DNA of 64,000 nt from Methylorubrum populi (GCA_036946625.1 JAQIIU010000003.1:1935001-1999000); one strand, 5' to 3'; numbered from the stretch's first letter, positions 27,692-36,011 are shown. Notes: a model not told the origin generated them from the sequence alone. Numbers and translations: made by a program.

Positions 27692-27909
27692 GAGAGCCTG
27701 TTTGACCGGCCGACGTGTCTTCGCCAAGCAACGGCAAGGCGAGAAGGCCAGGCTCCCATCCCCACCCTCATCCTGAGGTGCCGCGTGAGCGGCCTCGAAG
27801 GGTGTTCCAGATCCCGCGCGATTTCTGGAGCACCCTTCGAGGCCTCCGCTGCGCTCCGGCACCTCAGGATGAGGGGCGAGATGGGATCACCGCAGTCAAA
27901 CAGGCTCTC
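27692..27909. repeat. miniature inverted-repeat element, copy 2
   Basis: 218 bp with terminal repeats GAGAGCCTGTTTGAC and GTCAAACAGGCTCTC (15 bp, perfect). It matches the element at 10854-11074 in inverted orientation: its left flank (GTGTCTTCGCCAAGCAACGG) pairs with the right flank of copy 1, and its right flank (GATGGGATCACCGCAGTC) with the left flank of copy 1. It occupies most of the 409 bp between the barrel-like gene and the exported protein at 28015. Confidence 0.82.
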
Positions 27910-28014
27910 AGTGCTGCCGCACACCTCCCGGCGAGGCGGCAAGGGAACCCGAGATGGGCTGAGCCTTTCCGTTCCCGGCGCTCGAGCGAGCCCGGAAGGG
28001 AAAAGGATCGATCG

Positions 28015-28461
28015 ATGTCAGCCGGCCGCCTCGCTCGCTCGAGCCTGCTCGGGAGCCTCTTCCTCGCGGGCCTCGCCACGGGACCGGCCGCGGCGCAGAC
28101 GCGCTGGGTCTCCGGCACCTACGTCTATGCCGATCTCTGCACGACCTCCGACGAAGGCACGCGGGCGGGGCGGCGCATCACCCTCAAGCGCTGGCCCAAG
28201 GGCGACGGCCTCGTCTACGAGGGCGCGGGCCTGGCCGCCCCGATCGAGACGGCGGTGACCGTCGACGATACGACGAAGGACGTCGCTTTCCATGTCGAGA
28301 CGCCGGCCGGCCTCGTCAGCTTCCGCGGCACCGCCGGCCCGGAGGCGCTGATCGGCACCCTCGACAGCGCCGCCGGCTCGCAGGCCGTGCGGCTGAAGCG
28401 GGTGCTGCGCGCCCGGCCCCGGGAAGCCTGCCCCGGCGAGACCACCGGCTCGATCCCCTGA
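28015..28461 (+). CDS. small exported protein of unknown function
   Basis: 148 residues from the ATG at 28015, with AAGGAT about 9 bp upstream. The signal peptide SSLLGSLFLAGLATGPAAAQ ends near residue 27. The mature domain (WVSGTYVYADLCTTSDEG...) has two cysteines and beta-rich character, ending PREACPGETTGSIP. I recognise no family. The frame is open upstream through the miniature element, but that is incidental. Confidence 0.7.
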   Translation: MSAGRLARSSLLGSLFLAGLATGPAAAQTRWVSGTYVYADLCTTSDEGTRAGRRITLKRWPKGDGLVYEGAGLAAPIETAVTVDDTTKDVAFHVETPAGLVSFRGTAGPEALIGTLDSAAGSQAVRLKRVLRARPREACPGETTGSIP

Positions 28462-28525
28462 ACTGCGCCCATCCGAGAACGCCGCCATTGACGCCGCCGC
28501 CGGGGGGCGCAAGGGGGGGCGCAAG

Positions 28526-28695
28526 TGATACCGTTTCCGATTGATCGCTTCGGGCTTCGCCCCCCTCCGTCCTCGCGAGCGGCCGCGAAGCGATCCAGGG
28601 CGCGCCCTTTCCGGACCGGTCGCGCCCTGGATCGCCACGGCTTCGCCTCGCGATGACGCAGGACAGGCCGAACTCATCAACCGGATGGCGTATCA
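28526..28695. repeat. TGATAC-ended palindromic element
   Basis: A 170 bp element. Its left end TGATACCGTTTCCGATTGAT is an imperfect inverted match to its right end (complement TGATACGCCATCCGGTTGAT). The interior has a second palindrome, GCGATCCAGGGCGCG...CGCGCCCTGGATCGC. Its left end resembles the 87 bp element at 10769. It is non-coding and probably transcribed as a hairpin. Confidence 0.65.
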
Positions 28696-28738
28696 GACGC
28701 CGAGGGCTTACTTGAGGGCGCACACGAGGGCGAGCGGC

Positions 28739-28858
28739 ATGGGCCAGGCGAAGCGCAGCTACCGGATCGCGGTGATTCCCGGCGACGGGATCGGCAAGGA
28801 AGTCGTGCCGGAAGGCGTGCGGGTGCTGGAGCGGGCGATCGAGCAGGCGCTCGGATAG
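28739..28858 (+). pseudogene. N-terminal stub of an isopropylmalate/tartrate dehydrogenase-family enzyme
   Basis: A 39-codon frame begins MGQAKRSYRIAVIPGDGIGK, then EVVPEGVRVLERAIEQ, and stops at TAG 28856. IAVIPGDGIGKEVVPEGVRVL is the NAD-binding start of the isocitrate/isopropylmalate/tartrate dehydrogenase family, closest in feel to tartrate dehydrogenases. The remaining ~310 residues are missing. The stop codon overlaps the AGAGG ribosome-binding site of the BKACE gene, so the intact ancestor was probably translationally coupled to a neighbour in a catabolic operon. Confidence 0.75.
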
Positions 28859-28871
28859 AGGTCGCCGCCTC

Positions 28872-29696
28872 ATGAGACCCGTCGTCGTCACGGTGGCGAT
28901 CACCGGCTCGGTCGCGCGCAAGGCCGACAACCCGACCGTGCCGATCACCCCGGCCGAGCAGATCGAATCGACCCACGCCGCCTACGAGGCGGGGGCCGCG
29001 CTCGCCCATATCCACGTCCGCGGGGACGACGAGAGCCCGTCCCTCGATCCGGAACGCTTCGGACGGGTCCAGGCCGGCATCCGCCGACACTGCCCGGGCA
29101 TGATCGTCCAGTTCTCGACGAGCGGCGGCGGCAGCGATCCGGCGCCGCGCGGCGCCTGCCTGGTCCACCGCCCGGACATGGCCTCGCTGACCACCGGCTC
29201 GGTCAATTTCGGCGACGGCGTCTACGAGAACCCGGCCGCTTCGTTCACGGCACTGGCGGAGCGCATGCGCGACGCGGGGGTGCGGCCGGAGATCGAGGTG
29301 TTCGACCTCACCCACATCCACAACGCCCGCCGTCTCCTCGACACGGGCGTGATCGGCGCGAGGCCGCACGTGCAGTTCGTGATGGGCATCCGCAACGCCC
29401 TGCCGCCGGACCCGCACCTGCTCGACCTCCTGCTCGCCGAGACGCGGCGCCTGCTGCCGGACGCGACCTGGGGCGCCTTCGGCATCGGCCGCAGCCAGAG
29501 CCCGGTGATGGGCTGGGCGCTCGCGCGGGGAGCGGACGGCGTGCGCACGGGCCTGGAGGACAACGTGCGCCTGTCGAAGGAGCGGCTCGCCGACGGCAAT
29601 GCCGGTCTCGTGCGGCTGGCGGCGGAGATCTGCGCCGGGCACGGCGCCCGGCCCGCAACGCCCGCCGAGGCGCGGGCGCTGCTTCACCTGTCCTGA
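28872..29696 (+). CDS. BKACE-family beta-keto acid cleavage enzyme (DUF849)
   Basis: Zinc-dependent enzyme of 274 residues from the 3-keto-5-aminohexanoate cleavage family, which condenses a beta-keto acid with acetyl-CoA to give acetoacetate and a CoA ester. The TIM-barrel motifs are visible: VAITGSVARKADNPTVPITP; ALAHIHVRGDDESPSLDPE, with the two histidine metal ligands; VQFSTSGGG; and EIEVFDLTHIHNARRL, with the catalytic region. The C-terminal ARGADGVRTGLEDNVRLSKERLADGNAGLV is typical. The substrate is not predictable. It sits behind a truncated dehydrogenase stub and converges on an MFS transporter gene with a 12 bp gap. Confidence 0.9.
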   Translation: MRPVVVTVAITGSVARKADNPTVPITPAEQIESTHAAYEAGAALAHIHVRGDDESPSLDPERFGRVQAGIRRHCPGMIVQFSTSGGGSDPAPRGACLVHRPDMASLTTGSVNFGDGVYENPAASFTALAERMRDAGVRPEIEVFDLTHIHNARRLLDTGVIGARPHVQFVMGIRNALPPDPHLLDLLLAETRRLLPDATWGAFGIGRSQSPVMGWALARGADGVRTGLEDNVRLSKERLADGNAGLVRLAAEICAGHGARPATPAEARALLHLS

Positions 29697-29708
29697 GGCG
29701 GACGCCGG

Positions 29709-31058
29709 TCAGGCGATCGCCGGGCTCGTCCTGCGCCCCAGCGCCTCCTCGACGGTGCCGTCGCCGTCGAGATAGCCGTGACGCTTCGGGTTCGGCATCA
29801 GCAGCGAGGCGGCGAAGGAGATCGCGAGCATCACCGCGACGTACCAGAAGAAGGTGCTCTCCGCGCCGGCCTGCTTGAGCCAGAGCGCCACCGCTTCGGC
29901 CGTGCCGCCGAACAGCGAGTTGGCGACGGCGTAGGAGAGGCCGACGCCGAGCGCGCGCACCTGGGCCGGGAACAGCTCCGCTTTCACGATGCCGCTGATG
30001 CCGGTGTAGAAGCTGATCACGACGAGCCCGGTCATGATGAGGCCGAAGGAGAGGAGCGGGTCGGCGGCGGCGCCGATCGCCGTCATCAGCGGCACGATCA
30101 TCACCGTGCCGAGCCCGCTGAACAGGAGCATGTTCGTCTTCCGGCCGATCCGGTCCGAGAGCCAGCCGAAGAAGGGCTGGATCACCATGTAGGCGAACAG
30201 CGCCACCGTGGTGACCTGCGAGGCCGTCACCTTGTTCATGTGGGCGGTGTTGAAGAGGTATTTCGGCATGTAGGTCGTCAGCGTGTAGAACGACAGCGAC
30301 CCGCCGGCCGTATAGGCCAGCACGACGGCGAAGGCCCGCCAGTGCTTGAACAGCCCGGAGAGGGTTCCCGACTCCTTCGACTGCTTGTTCTCCTCGCTCA
30401 TCGTCTCGGACAGCGAGCGGCGCAGGAACAGGGCGATCACCGCGGCGAGCGCGCCGATGACGAAGGGGATGCGCCAGCCCCAGGCGGTGAGTTGCTCGCC
30501 GGTGAGGAAGCCTTGCAGCGTCACCAGCACGAGCGAGGCGAGGAGCTGGCCGCCGATCAGCGTGACGTACTGGAACGAGGCGTAGAAGCCGCGCGATCCC
30601 TTGACGGCCACCTCGCTCATGTAGGTGGCGCTGGTGCCGTACTCGCCGCCGACGGAGAGACCCTGCACCATCCGCGCGAGCACGAGCAGGACCGGCGCGA
30701 GCTGTCCGACGGTGGCGTAGGTCGGCAGCACGGCGATGGCCAGCGAGCCGGCGCACATCATCAGGACCGAGATCATCAGCGAGGTCTTGCGCCCGAGCCG
30801 GTCGGCGATGCGCCCGAACAGCCAGCCGCCGACGGGGCGCATGAAGAAGCCCACCGCGAACACCGCCGCCGACTGGAGAAGCTGGCTGGTGCTGTCGCCC
30901 TGCGGGAAGAACACCGGCGCGAAGTAGAGGGCGAAGAAGGCGTAGCAGTAGAAATCGTACCACTCGACGAGATTGCCCGACGAGGAGCCGACGATCGCCA
31001 TGATGCGGCGGCGGCGGTCGGCCGTGTCGTCCGACGCGGGTGCAGTGACGTCCGGCAT
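29709..31058 (-). CDS. MHS-family MFS transporter (KgtP-like)
   Basis: Proton symporter of the metabolite:H+ symporter branch of the major facilitator superfamily, 449 residues with 12 predicted helices. The N-terminus GSSSGNLVEWYDFYCYAFFALYFAP is the MHS hallmark. The loop 2-3 motif GRIADRLGRKTSL and its second-half equivalent GWLSDRIGRKTNM are both intact, and RMVQGLSVGGEYGTSATYMSE is typical of KgtP/ProP relatives. Such proteins import dicarboxylates such as 2-oxoglutarate. The start at 31058 has GGGGGAAG upstream. The neighbouring BKACE gene may act on a related keto acid, but this is only an inference. Confidence 0.9.
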   Translation of the reverse strand: MPDVTAPASDDTADRRRRIMAIVGSSSGNLVEWYDFYCYAFFALYFAPVFFPQGDSTSQLLQSAAVFAVGFFMRPVGGWLFGRIADRLGRKTSLMISVLMMCAGSLAIAVLPTYATVGQLAPVLLVLARMVQGLSVGGEYGTSATYMSEVAVKGSRGFYASFQYVTLIGGQLLASLVLVTLQGFLTGEQLTAWGWRIPFVIGALAAVIALFLRRSLSETMSEENKQSKESGTLSGLFKHWRAFAVVLAYTAGGSLSFYTLTTYMPKYLFNTAHMNKVTASQVTTVALFAYMVIQPFFGWLSDRIGRKTNMLLFSGLGTVMIVPLMTAIGAAADPLLSFGLIMTGLVVISFYTGISGIVKAELFPAQVRALGVGLSYAVANSLFGGTAEAVALWLKQAGAESTFFWYVAVMLAISFAASLLMPNPKRHGYLDGDGTVEEALGRRTSPAIA

Positions 31059-31497
31059 GCGCTTCCCCCTGACCGGCCTTCGAGCGGCCGCTTACGCTTG
31101 CTGAAAGGTCTCTCCTAGGCGCCTTCGCGGCGTGCGCCGACTCGACGGAGGTCCATCGGATGACAGCCGGCGCCGAACGTTGCGGTTACGCCTCGCCGTG
31201 CAAGTCCGCCTCGTCCGGCTTGTTCCGCCCCGGATCGGCCCGTCGCACGGAGGCGGACGAAGCAGGCGCAACGGTTCCATGCGCCGAGGGCAATGCCGTC
31301 CGAAGTCGCCCCAAGCACATCGCTCCCACCCGCCTGCTCCGACGCCAGTCGATCGAACCGTTCGCAGCGTTGTGCCGAAATCGAGCTCGTTCCGGAGGCG
31401 ACACGCCGTCTTCCGGGAACGGTTTTCCTGCAGCCGCCGTTGCGTGCCCGGTTTCGGCGCCGTCTCGGACGCCGGCAGAGAACAGGGACGGAGGACG
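31059..31497. promoter_or_regulatory. divergent region, MFS transporter / DUF1236 gene
   Basis: 439 bp upstream of two divergent genes. I see no gene, repeat or clear promoter. The right end has GGGACGGAGGACG, the ribosome-binding site of the DUF1236 gene. Confidence 0.35.
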
Positions 31498-32259
31498 ATG
31501 ACGAAGTTCTTTCGCAGCACCGCCACCGCGGCGATTCTCGTGCTCGGCGCCGCCACCGCCCTCGCTCAAGGGGGAGGCGCCGGCGGAACGGGCGCCGCCG
31601 GGATGGGTGCCGGCGGAGCAGGGGGCGGAGCCGGCGGCCCGGGAGGCCGTGCAGGCGGCGCGGGCGCCGCCGGGGATGGCGGTGCCCGGGGCGGCACCGG
31701 TGAGACGGGCGGCGCCGGCGGGGCGCGGGGCGGTGCGGAACCCGGCGGCGCCCGGGGCGGCGACGTGGGCGGCGGGGCCGGCGCTCCGACCCGCGCCGGA
31801 AACCAGGGCGGACGCGACGGGCAGGGCGAGCGCGGCAGGGTCGAGTCCGACAAGACTGATTCCAGCAAGACTGATTCCGGCAGGAGCGAGCGGGGTCAGG
31901 CGGGCGAGCGCGACGGCCGCGGCGGTCGGGATGCCGCCGGCGAGCGAGGCACCCGCGAGGGAGTCGGGGAGTGGGGCGGACGCGGCGAGGCGCGCGGTGC
32001 CGCCAAGAGCCTGAGCACGACCCAGCGGACCGAATTCCGCCAATCGATCACCCGCACCAATGTCCGGCCGGTGACGAACGTCAACTTCTCGGTCAATGTC
32101 GGCACGGCGATTCCGCGCTCGGTCGCGCTGCATCCGCTTCCGCCGGCCATCATCGCGCTGGTGCCCGCCTATCGCGGCCTGCAGTTCATCCTCGTCGGGG
32201 ACGACATCGTGGTCATCGATCCCGACACCTACGAGATCGTCGACGTCATCCCCGCCTGA
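31498..32259 (+). CDS. glycine-rich exported DUF1236 protein
   Basis: 253 residues. The signal peptide STATAAILVLGAATALAQ (to about residue 24) is followed by about 120 residues of glycine/alanine/arginine low complexity, then an acidic/basic KTDSSKTDSG linker. A folded C-terminal DUF1236 domain follows (about residues 180-253): RTEFRQSITRTNVRPV, VNFSVNVGTAIPRSVALHPL, then ILVGDDIVVIDPDTYEIVDVI. DUF1236 proteins are abundant, exported and poorly understood in Hyphomicrobiales. The ATG at 31498 follows GGAGGACG. This is the last core-like gene before the accessory region. Confidence 0.85.
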   Translation: MTKFFRSTATAAILVLGAATALAQGGGAGGTGAAGMGAGGAGGGAGGPGGRAGGAGAAGDGGARGGTGETGGAGGARGGAEPGGARGGDVGGGAGAPTRAGNQGGRDGQGERGRVESDKTDSSKTDSGRSERGQAGERDGRGGRDAAGERGTREGVGEWGGRGEARGAAKSLSTTQRTEFRQSITRTNVRPVTNVNFSVNVGTAIPRSVALHPLPPAIIALVPAYRGLQFILVGDDIVVIDPDTYEIVDVIPA

Positions 32260-32504
32260 TCCCGGCGCATCGACCGCAATCGAGGGCGGTGTGTGTAATC
32301 GATAATCAGCGCCGGCCTCAGAAAATTGGCGGGAATGAGCGGGTCGGTCCGGGTGGTTCCGGGTCGGATCATGGCGGATAGGGCTGGCCCGTGCGGCGAA
32401 AATCGGCTCATCTGCGGTGCCGGTTCTGCCGCCAAAACCGGTTGATCGTGGACCGGCTCGGCGAGCGTGCGACCCCAAACCGTTCTACGCATGCGGTGTG
32501 GGAC

Positions 32505-32734
32505 TGGGATTGCCCCGGTTTGGTGGACACTGAGAGCGCTTTCGCGTGAGGTGTTTGCCCGATGCCCAAGCCCCGTCCCGCATACCCCGCCCGAGTTCCG
32601 CCGGCAGATGGTCGACCTGGTCCGCTCCGGCGGCGATCCGACCGACCTCGCTCGCGAGTTCGAACCATCGCGCCAGACCATCCAAAACTGGGTCGCGGAG
32701 GCTGACCGAGGCGAGGGCCGCCGCGAGGCCAAGC
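32505..32734 (+). pseudogene. 5' remnant of an IS3-family element (orfA)
   Basis: The left end looks like an IS3-family terminus (GGGATTGCCCCGGTTTGGTGG at about 32508). It is followed by the start ATGCCCAAGCCCCGTCC at 32562 and, after a frameshift, PEFRRQMVDLVRSGGDPTDL and EPSRQTIQNWVAEADRGEG, the helix-turn-helix of OrfA. The frame breaks off at about 32734, where phage tape-measure sequence begins. OrfB and the right end are missing here. Confidence 0.7.
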
Positions 32735-33140
32735 CGCCAACGGGCGATCCGCGACCGCATGCGCGACGTGGACGACTTCCGCAACGTCGGCTCCGACGGC
32801 GTGCGCTCGCTGGTGCGCGACCTCGGCGACGCCAAGAGCGGTGCGGATATCCTCGGCAACGCCCTCGAGCGGGTGAAAGCAGCGCGTGCTCGACATCGCG
32901 GCCGACAGCCTGACGGATGCGCTGTTCGGCAAGCGTGGCACCAGCGGCGGCATGCTCGCCGGCTTGCTCGGCGGCGGCACCGCGACGGCCGAGGCGGCCG
33001 GGCCGGCTACCGGCATCGCTGGCATGATGACCTCGCTGAACTCATTCCTCGGGTTCGCTGATGGCGGAATCGTCGGACTGTCCGGACCGCCCGGCGCGGT
33101 GTGCGGCACGGCGCAGGGGTGCGGGGAGTTGCCGGCATGA
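32735..33140 (+). pseudogene. C-terminal fragment of a phage tail tape-measure protein
   Basis: Reads RQRAIRDRMRDVDDFRNVGS...LVRDLGDAKSGADILGNALERVK and, after a one-base insertion near 32878 (GTGAAAGCAG where GTGAAGCAG would keep frame), VLDIAADSLTDALFGKRG...GLLGGGTATAEAA...NSFLGFADGGIVG. The terminal FADGG motif and the preceding DALFGKRG-type helix are typical of lambda-like tape-measure C-termini. The N-terminal several hundred residues have been replaced by the IS3 remnant. Confidence 0.65.
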
Positions 33141-33872
33141 CCGCGATCTTCATGGCCCGGATGCCGGACTGCATCATCGCCGCGTCGGACGGCGCGTTCT
33201 ACGGCCAGGACGGCACCCTGACGGGCATTCACTCCAAGCTGGTGTGTGATGCCGGAGAAGGATTGCGTCGTCACGCTTCAGGGCCCCTGGTTCTACCATA
33301 TCGCGCTGCGCGCCGGCCTGGGCGAGGCGACGGACTTCGATGGGGTGCTCGCCCGGATCGTGGATCTGACGGCCAACGCGTGGCTCGCCGCCGCCAACGA
33401 CTACGGCTACAGCCGCGCCTTCGCCATGCTGATCGGCGGGTTCTCCGAGGCCCGGCAGCGCTGGGAAACCTACTGGCTCAACTCCGAGCCATGGGAGCCG
33501 GGCGGGATGCAGGAGCCCTACGAGGCTTGGGAACTGACACCCGCCCTCGCGACAGCCTGGACACCCGGCTACGGCCGCGAGGCTTGTGCCGCCGTCGACA
33601 TGGACCCGGACCGCGCCCTGAATGATCAGGGCATCGGCTGCGCCGAGGCCGCAGTACGGATCATCTGTGCGGCTCGACAGCAGCGCATCCCGATCGGCGG
33701 CAAGGAGGCGAACGGCACCTGTCAGGTCGGCGGCTTCGTGCAGCTCGCTCAGATCAACCGCGGTACGGCCTGGACCGAGATCGCTCATCGCTGGCCCGAT
33801 GCTGTCGGTGCCCGGCTTGATCCGGGAGCCGGCCGGGCCTGCCCCGCGCCGGGACATATCGCTCGGTCATAG
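33137..33872 (+). pseudogene. phage-associated protein, possibly Ntn-hydrolase-like, frameshifted
   Basis: The ATG at 33137 overlaps the end of the tape-measure frame. It reads MTAIFMARMPDCIIAASDGA...GIHSKLV up to about 33240, then a one-base shift in the GTGTGTG tract moves the frame to MPEKDCVVTLQGPWFYHIALRAG, which continues to a stop at 33872. Corrected, it would be about 245 residues. The start (IIAASDGAFYGQDGTLTGIHSKL...VVTLQG) recalls proteasome/HslV-like Ntn hydrolases, but that is an inference. The position directly after the tape-measure gene suggests a tail-associated gene. Confidence 0.55.
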
Positions 33873-33960
33873 GCCGGCCCCTTATCGTACCGTGTAGCGG
33901 ATGGGTGCAGCGTCCCGCCGATAGCGGGGTCGCTCCGCGTTGCCGACTATGATGATGCTA

Positions 33961-34841
33961 GAGTGTGGTGAGGAATTAACTATCTGAGCCAGATGGCGAT
34001 GGCGGCGAGTTTGACGAAGCCCATGAAGTTGACGAGCAGCTTGTCGTAACGGGTGGCGACGCGGCGGAACTGCTTGAGCTTGTTGAAGAAGCGCTCGATC
34101 TTGTTGCGCTCCTTGTACAGGTCGCGGTCGTAGGCGCGCGGGCTCTTGCGGTTGCGCTTGGGCGGGATGACCGCCTCGGCTCCGCTCGCCTCGATCGCCT
34201 CCGCCAGGGGATCGGCATCGTAGCCCTTGTCGCCCAGAACAGCGTCAGGTTCGAAGCCCGCGATCAGATCGTGAGCGAGCGTGATGTCGTTGCGCTGGCC
34301 CGGACTGGCAAGCAGGCGCACCGGGTTGCCCAGTGCATCGCCGGCCGCATGGATCTTGGTACTCAGCCCGCCGCGCGACCGACCCAGGCCCTGGGCATCC
34401 GGCCCCCTTTTTCCCTGCGCGCGCCAGTTCCCTGCGCGCGCCAGCCGCGTGCTGATGCGCGCGCACGATGGTCGAGTCGATCATCAGCCATTCCAGATCG
34501 GCTTCGCGCGCCAAGTCCGCCAGCATCTGATCCAGAACGCCGCGCGCGATCCAATCGTAGTAGCGCCGCTTCACCGTCGGGTAGTCGCCCAAACGCTTCG
34601 GCAAGTCCTTCCAGCGCCCGCCTGAGCGGGCCATCCACAGCAGCGCATCGAGGAACCGCCGGTTGTCCGTGCGGGGACCACGCTTCCCTTTCGTCCCGCC
34701 GGGCACGAAGCCCTTCACGCGCTCCCACTGATCGTCCCGAAGCGCGTCTACCTCAACTGACATCGCCGATCTCCTCAATCGGCCAACCCTCCCATTCCAA
34801 ACTTGCCCCAGACTGACTCCCTTACATTCCTCACCGCGACC
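33961..34841 (-). mobile_element. IS5-family element (IS427-like), complete ends
   Basis: 881 bp. The inverted ends are GAGTGTGGTGAGGAAT on the left, and on the right the complement of ATTCCTCACCGCGACC. The element is flanked on both sides by TA (CTA on the left), the usual small duplication of this group. It carries a two-frame transposase on the minus strand. The neighbouring IS481 element starts only 4 bp beyond its right end. Confidence 0.85.
33980..34763 (-). pseudogene. IS5-family transposase with frame disruption
   Basis: DDE transposase encoded in two frames. The first part, from the ATG at 34763 (MSVEVDALRDDQWERVKGFV), carries the N-terminal DUF4096-like domain and the first catalytic aspartate (WLMIDSTIVRAHQHAAGA). 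The second part (ASPGQRNDITLAHDLI, DAVLGDKGYDA, YKERNKIERFFNKLKQFRR) carries the second aspartate and the glutamate. IS427-type elements join the frames by slippage on an A-run, and AGGGAAAAAGGGG is present here. An exact 17 bp tandem duplication (TTCCCTGCGCGCGCCAG twice, near 34408-34442) changes the frame just before the slippery site, so a full-length product looks doubtful. Confidence 0.75.
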
Positions 34842-34845
34842 TAGC

Positions 34846-35889
34846 TGTTTGATCCCAGGGTTTGATGGTGCACTCTTCACGTTGGAGTGGAGGGACGCGC
34901 TATGGGCCAAGTTCTTCACGGCAGCGCCACCACGACGGAGGCAGTCCGTCGAGCGATCCAGCATAGTCAAGCGAGCCTGAGGGCGCTCTCGAAGCGCTAC
35001 GGGATCAACCGGAAGACGGTCGCCAAGTGGCGGCAGCGGACCTCGGTCGCCGATCAGCGCACGGGTCCGAAGGATCCCCGCTCGACGGTGCTGTCACAGG
35101 AGGACGAGGCGGTCGTCGTCGCCTTTCGCCGCCATACGCTCCTGCCGTTGGACGACTGCCTCTACGCGCTCCAGGCGACGATCCCGCACCTGACCCGTTC
35201 GTCGCTGCATCGGTGCCTGCAGCGCCACGGCATCAGCCGACTGCCGGAGGTCGACGGTGACAAGCCCAAGCGGTCACGCTTCAAGACCTGCCCGCTCGGC
35301 TATTTCCACATCGATCTGGCCGAGGTTCACACAGCCGAAGGGCGACTCTACCTGCTCGTCGCTATCGACCGCACGACCAAGTTCGCCTTCGTTGAGCTCC
35401 ACGAGAAGGCCACGCGGCGGGTCGCAGGTGACTTCCTCCGCCATCTCATCGAGGCCGTGCCTTACAAGGTGCACACGGTGCTCACCGACAACGGCACCCA
35501 CTTCACCACGCCCGGCAACGTCGCCTCGGCCGCTTCCGTCATCAAGGAGGCGATTGTAGCCGGCGAGACCTTCCGAGCCCACAGCTTCGAACTTGCCTGC
35601 GCCCGCAACGATATCGACCATCGGCTGACCAAACCGCGCCACCCCTGGACGAACGGTCAGGTCGAGCGGATGAACCGCACGATCAAGGACGCGACGGTCA
35701 AGCGCTACCATTACGACAGCCACGCGCAACTCCGTGCGCACTTGGCCGACTTTGTCAGCGCCTACAACTTCGCACGCCGTTTGAAGACCCTGCGCGGCCT
35801 CACGCCCTACGAAGCCATCTGCAAGGCATGGTCCGCTGAGCCCGGCCGCTTCAGGTCAAACCCGCTCCACCAAATGCCGGGACCAAACA
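34846..35889 (+). mobile_element. IS481-family insertion sequence
   Basis: 1044 bp. The left end is TGTTTGATCCCAGGGTTTGA, and the right end complement is TGTTTGGTCCCGGCATTTGG, an imperfect inverted repeat of the IS481 type. No target duplication is evident. It lies 4 bp from the end of the IS5-family element. The single transposase gene is on the plus strand. Confidence 0.85.
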
Positions 35890-36011
35890 CGAAAGACCGC
35901 CTCGCCGGCAGCCACGCCCTGACCGCCTCGACCCCGCCGCCCGATCCGATCACGGGCCGCCGCGGATCAGATCTTGCCGGGAAAGGCCCCGGGATAGGGC
36001 CGCCGGGTTAG
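34902..36011 (+). CDS. IS481-family transposase
   Basis: A 369-residue integrase-core transposase. An N-terminal helix-turn-helix (RALSKRYGINRKTVAKWRQR, about residues 27-46) is followed by the rve domain with the DDE triad: YFHIDLAEV, VLTDNGTHFTT and HPWTNGQVERMNRTIKDA. The family C-terminus is FARRLKTLRGLTPYEAICKAW...NPLHQMPGPNT. MPGPNT falls exactly at the right inverted repeat. There is no stop inside the element, so the frame runs about 40 codons into the flank to a TAG at 36009, adding a foreign tail. The ATG at 34902 was preferred to the one at 34887 because MGQVLHGSATTT is the usual start. Confidence 0.88.
   Translation: MGQVLHGSATTTEAVRRAIQHSQASLRALSKRYGINRKTVAKWRQRTSVADQRTGPKDPRSTVLSQEDEAVVVAFRRHTLLPLDDCLYALQATIPHLTRSSLHRCLQRHGISRLPEVDGDKPKRSRFKTCPLGYFHIDLAEVHTAEGRLYLLVAIDRTTKFAFVELHEKATRRVAGDFLRHLIEAVPYKVHTVLTDNGTHFTTPGNVASAASVIKEAIVAGETFRAHSFELACARNDIDHRLTKPRHPWTNGQVERMNRTIKDATVKRYHYDSHAQLRAHLADFVSAYNFARRLKTLRGLTPYEAICKAWSAEPGRFRSNPLHQMPGPNTKDRLAGSHALTASTPPPDPITGRRGSDLAGKGPGIGPPG

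Noticed and set aside
31566..31868. Proline/alanine-rich minus frame resembling a PPE-like protein
   Set aside because: Complement of the glycine-rich stretch of the DUF1236 gene.
35257..35559. Second plus-strand frame inside the IS481 transposase
   Set aside because: Out-of-phase translation of the transposase, without motifs.
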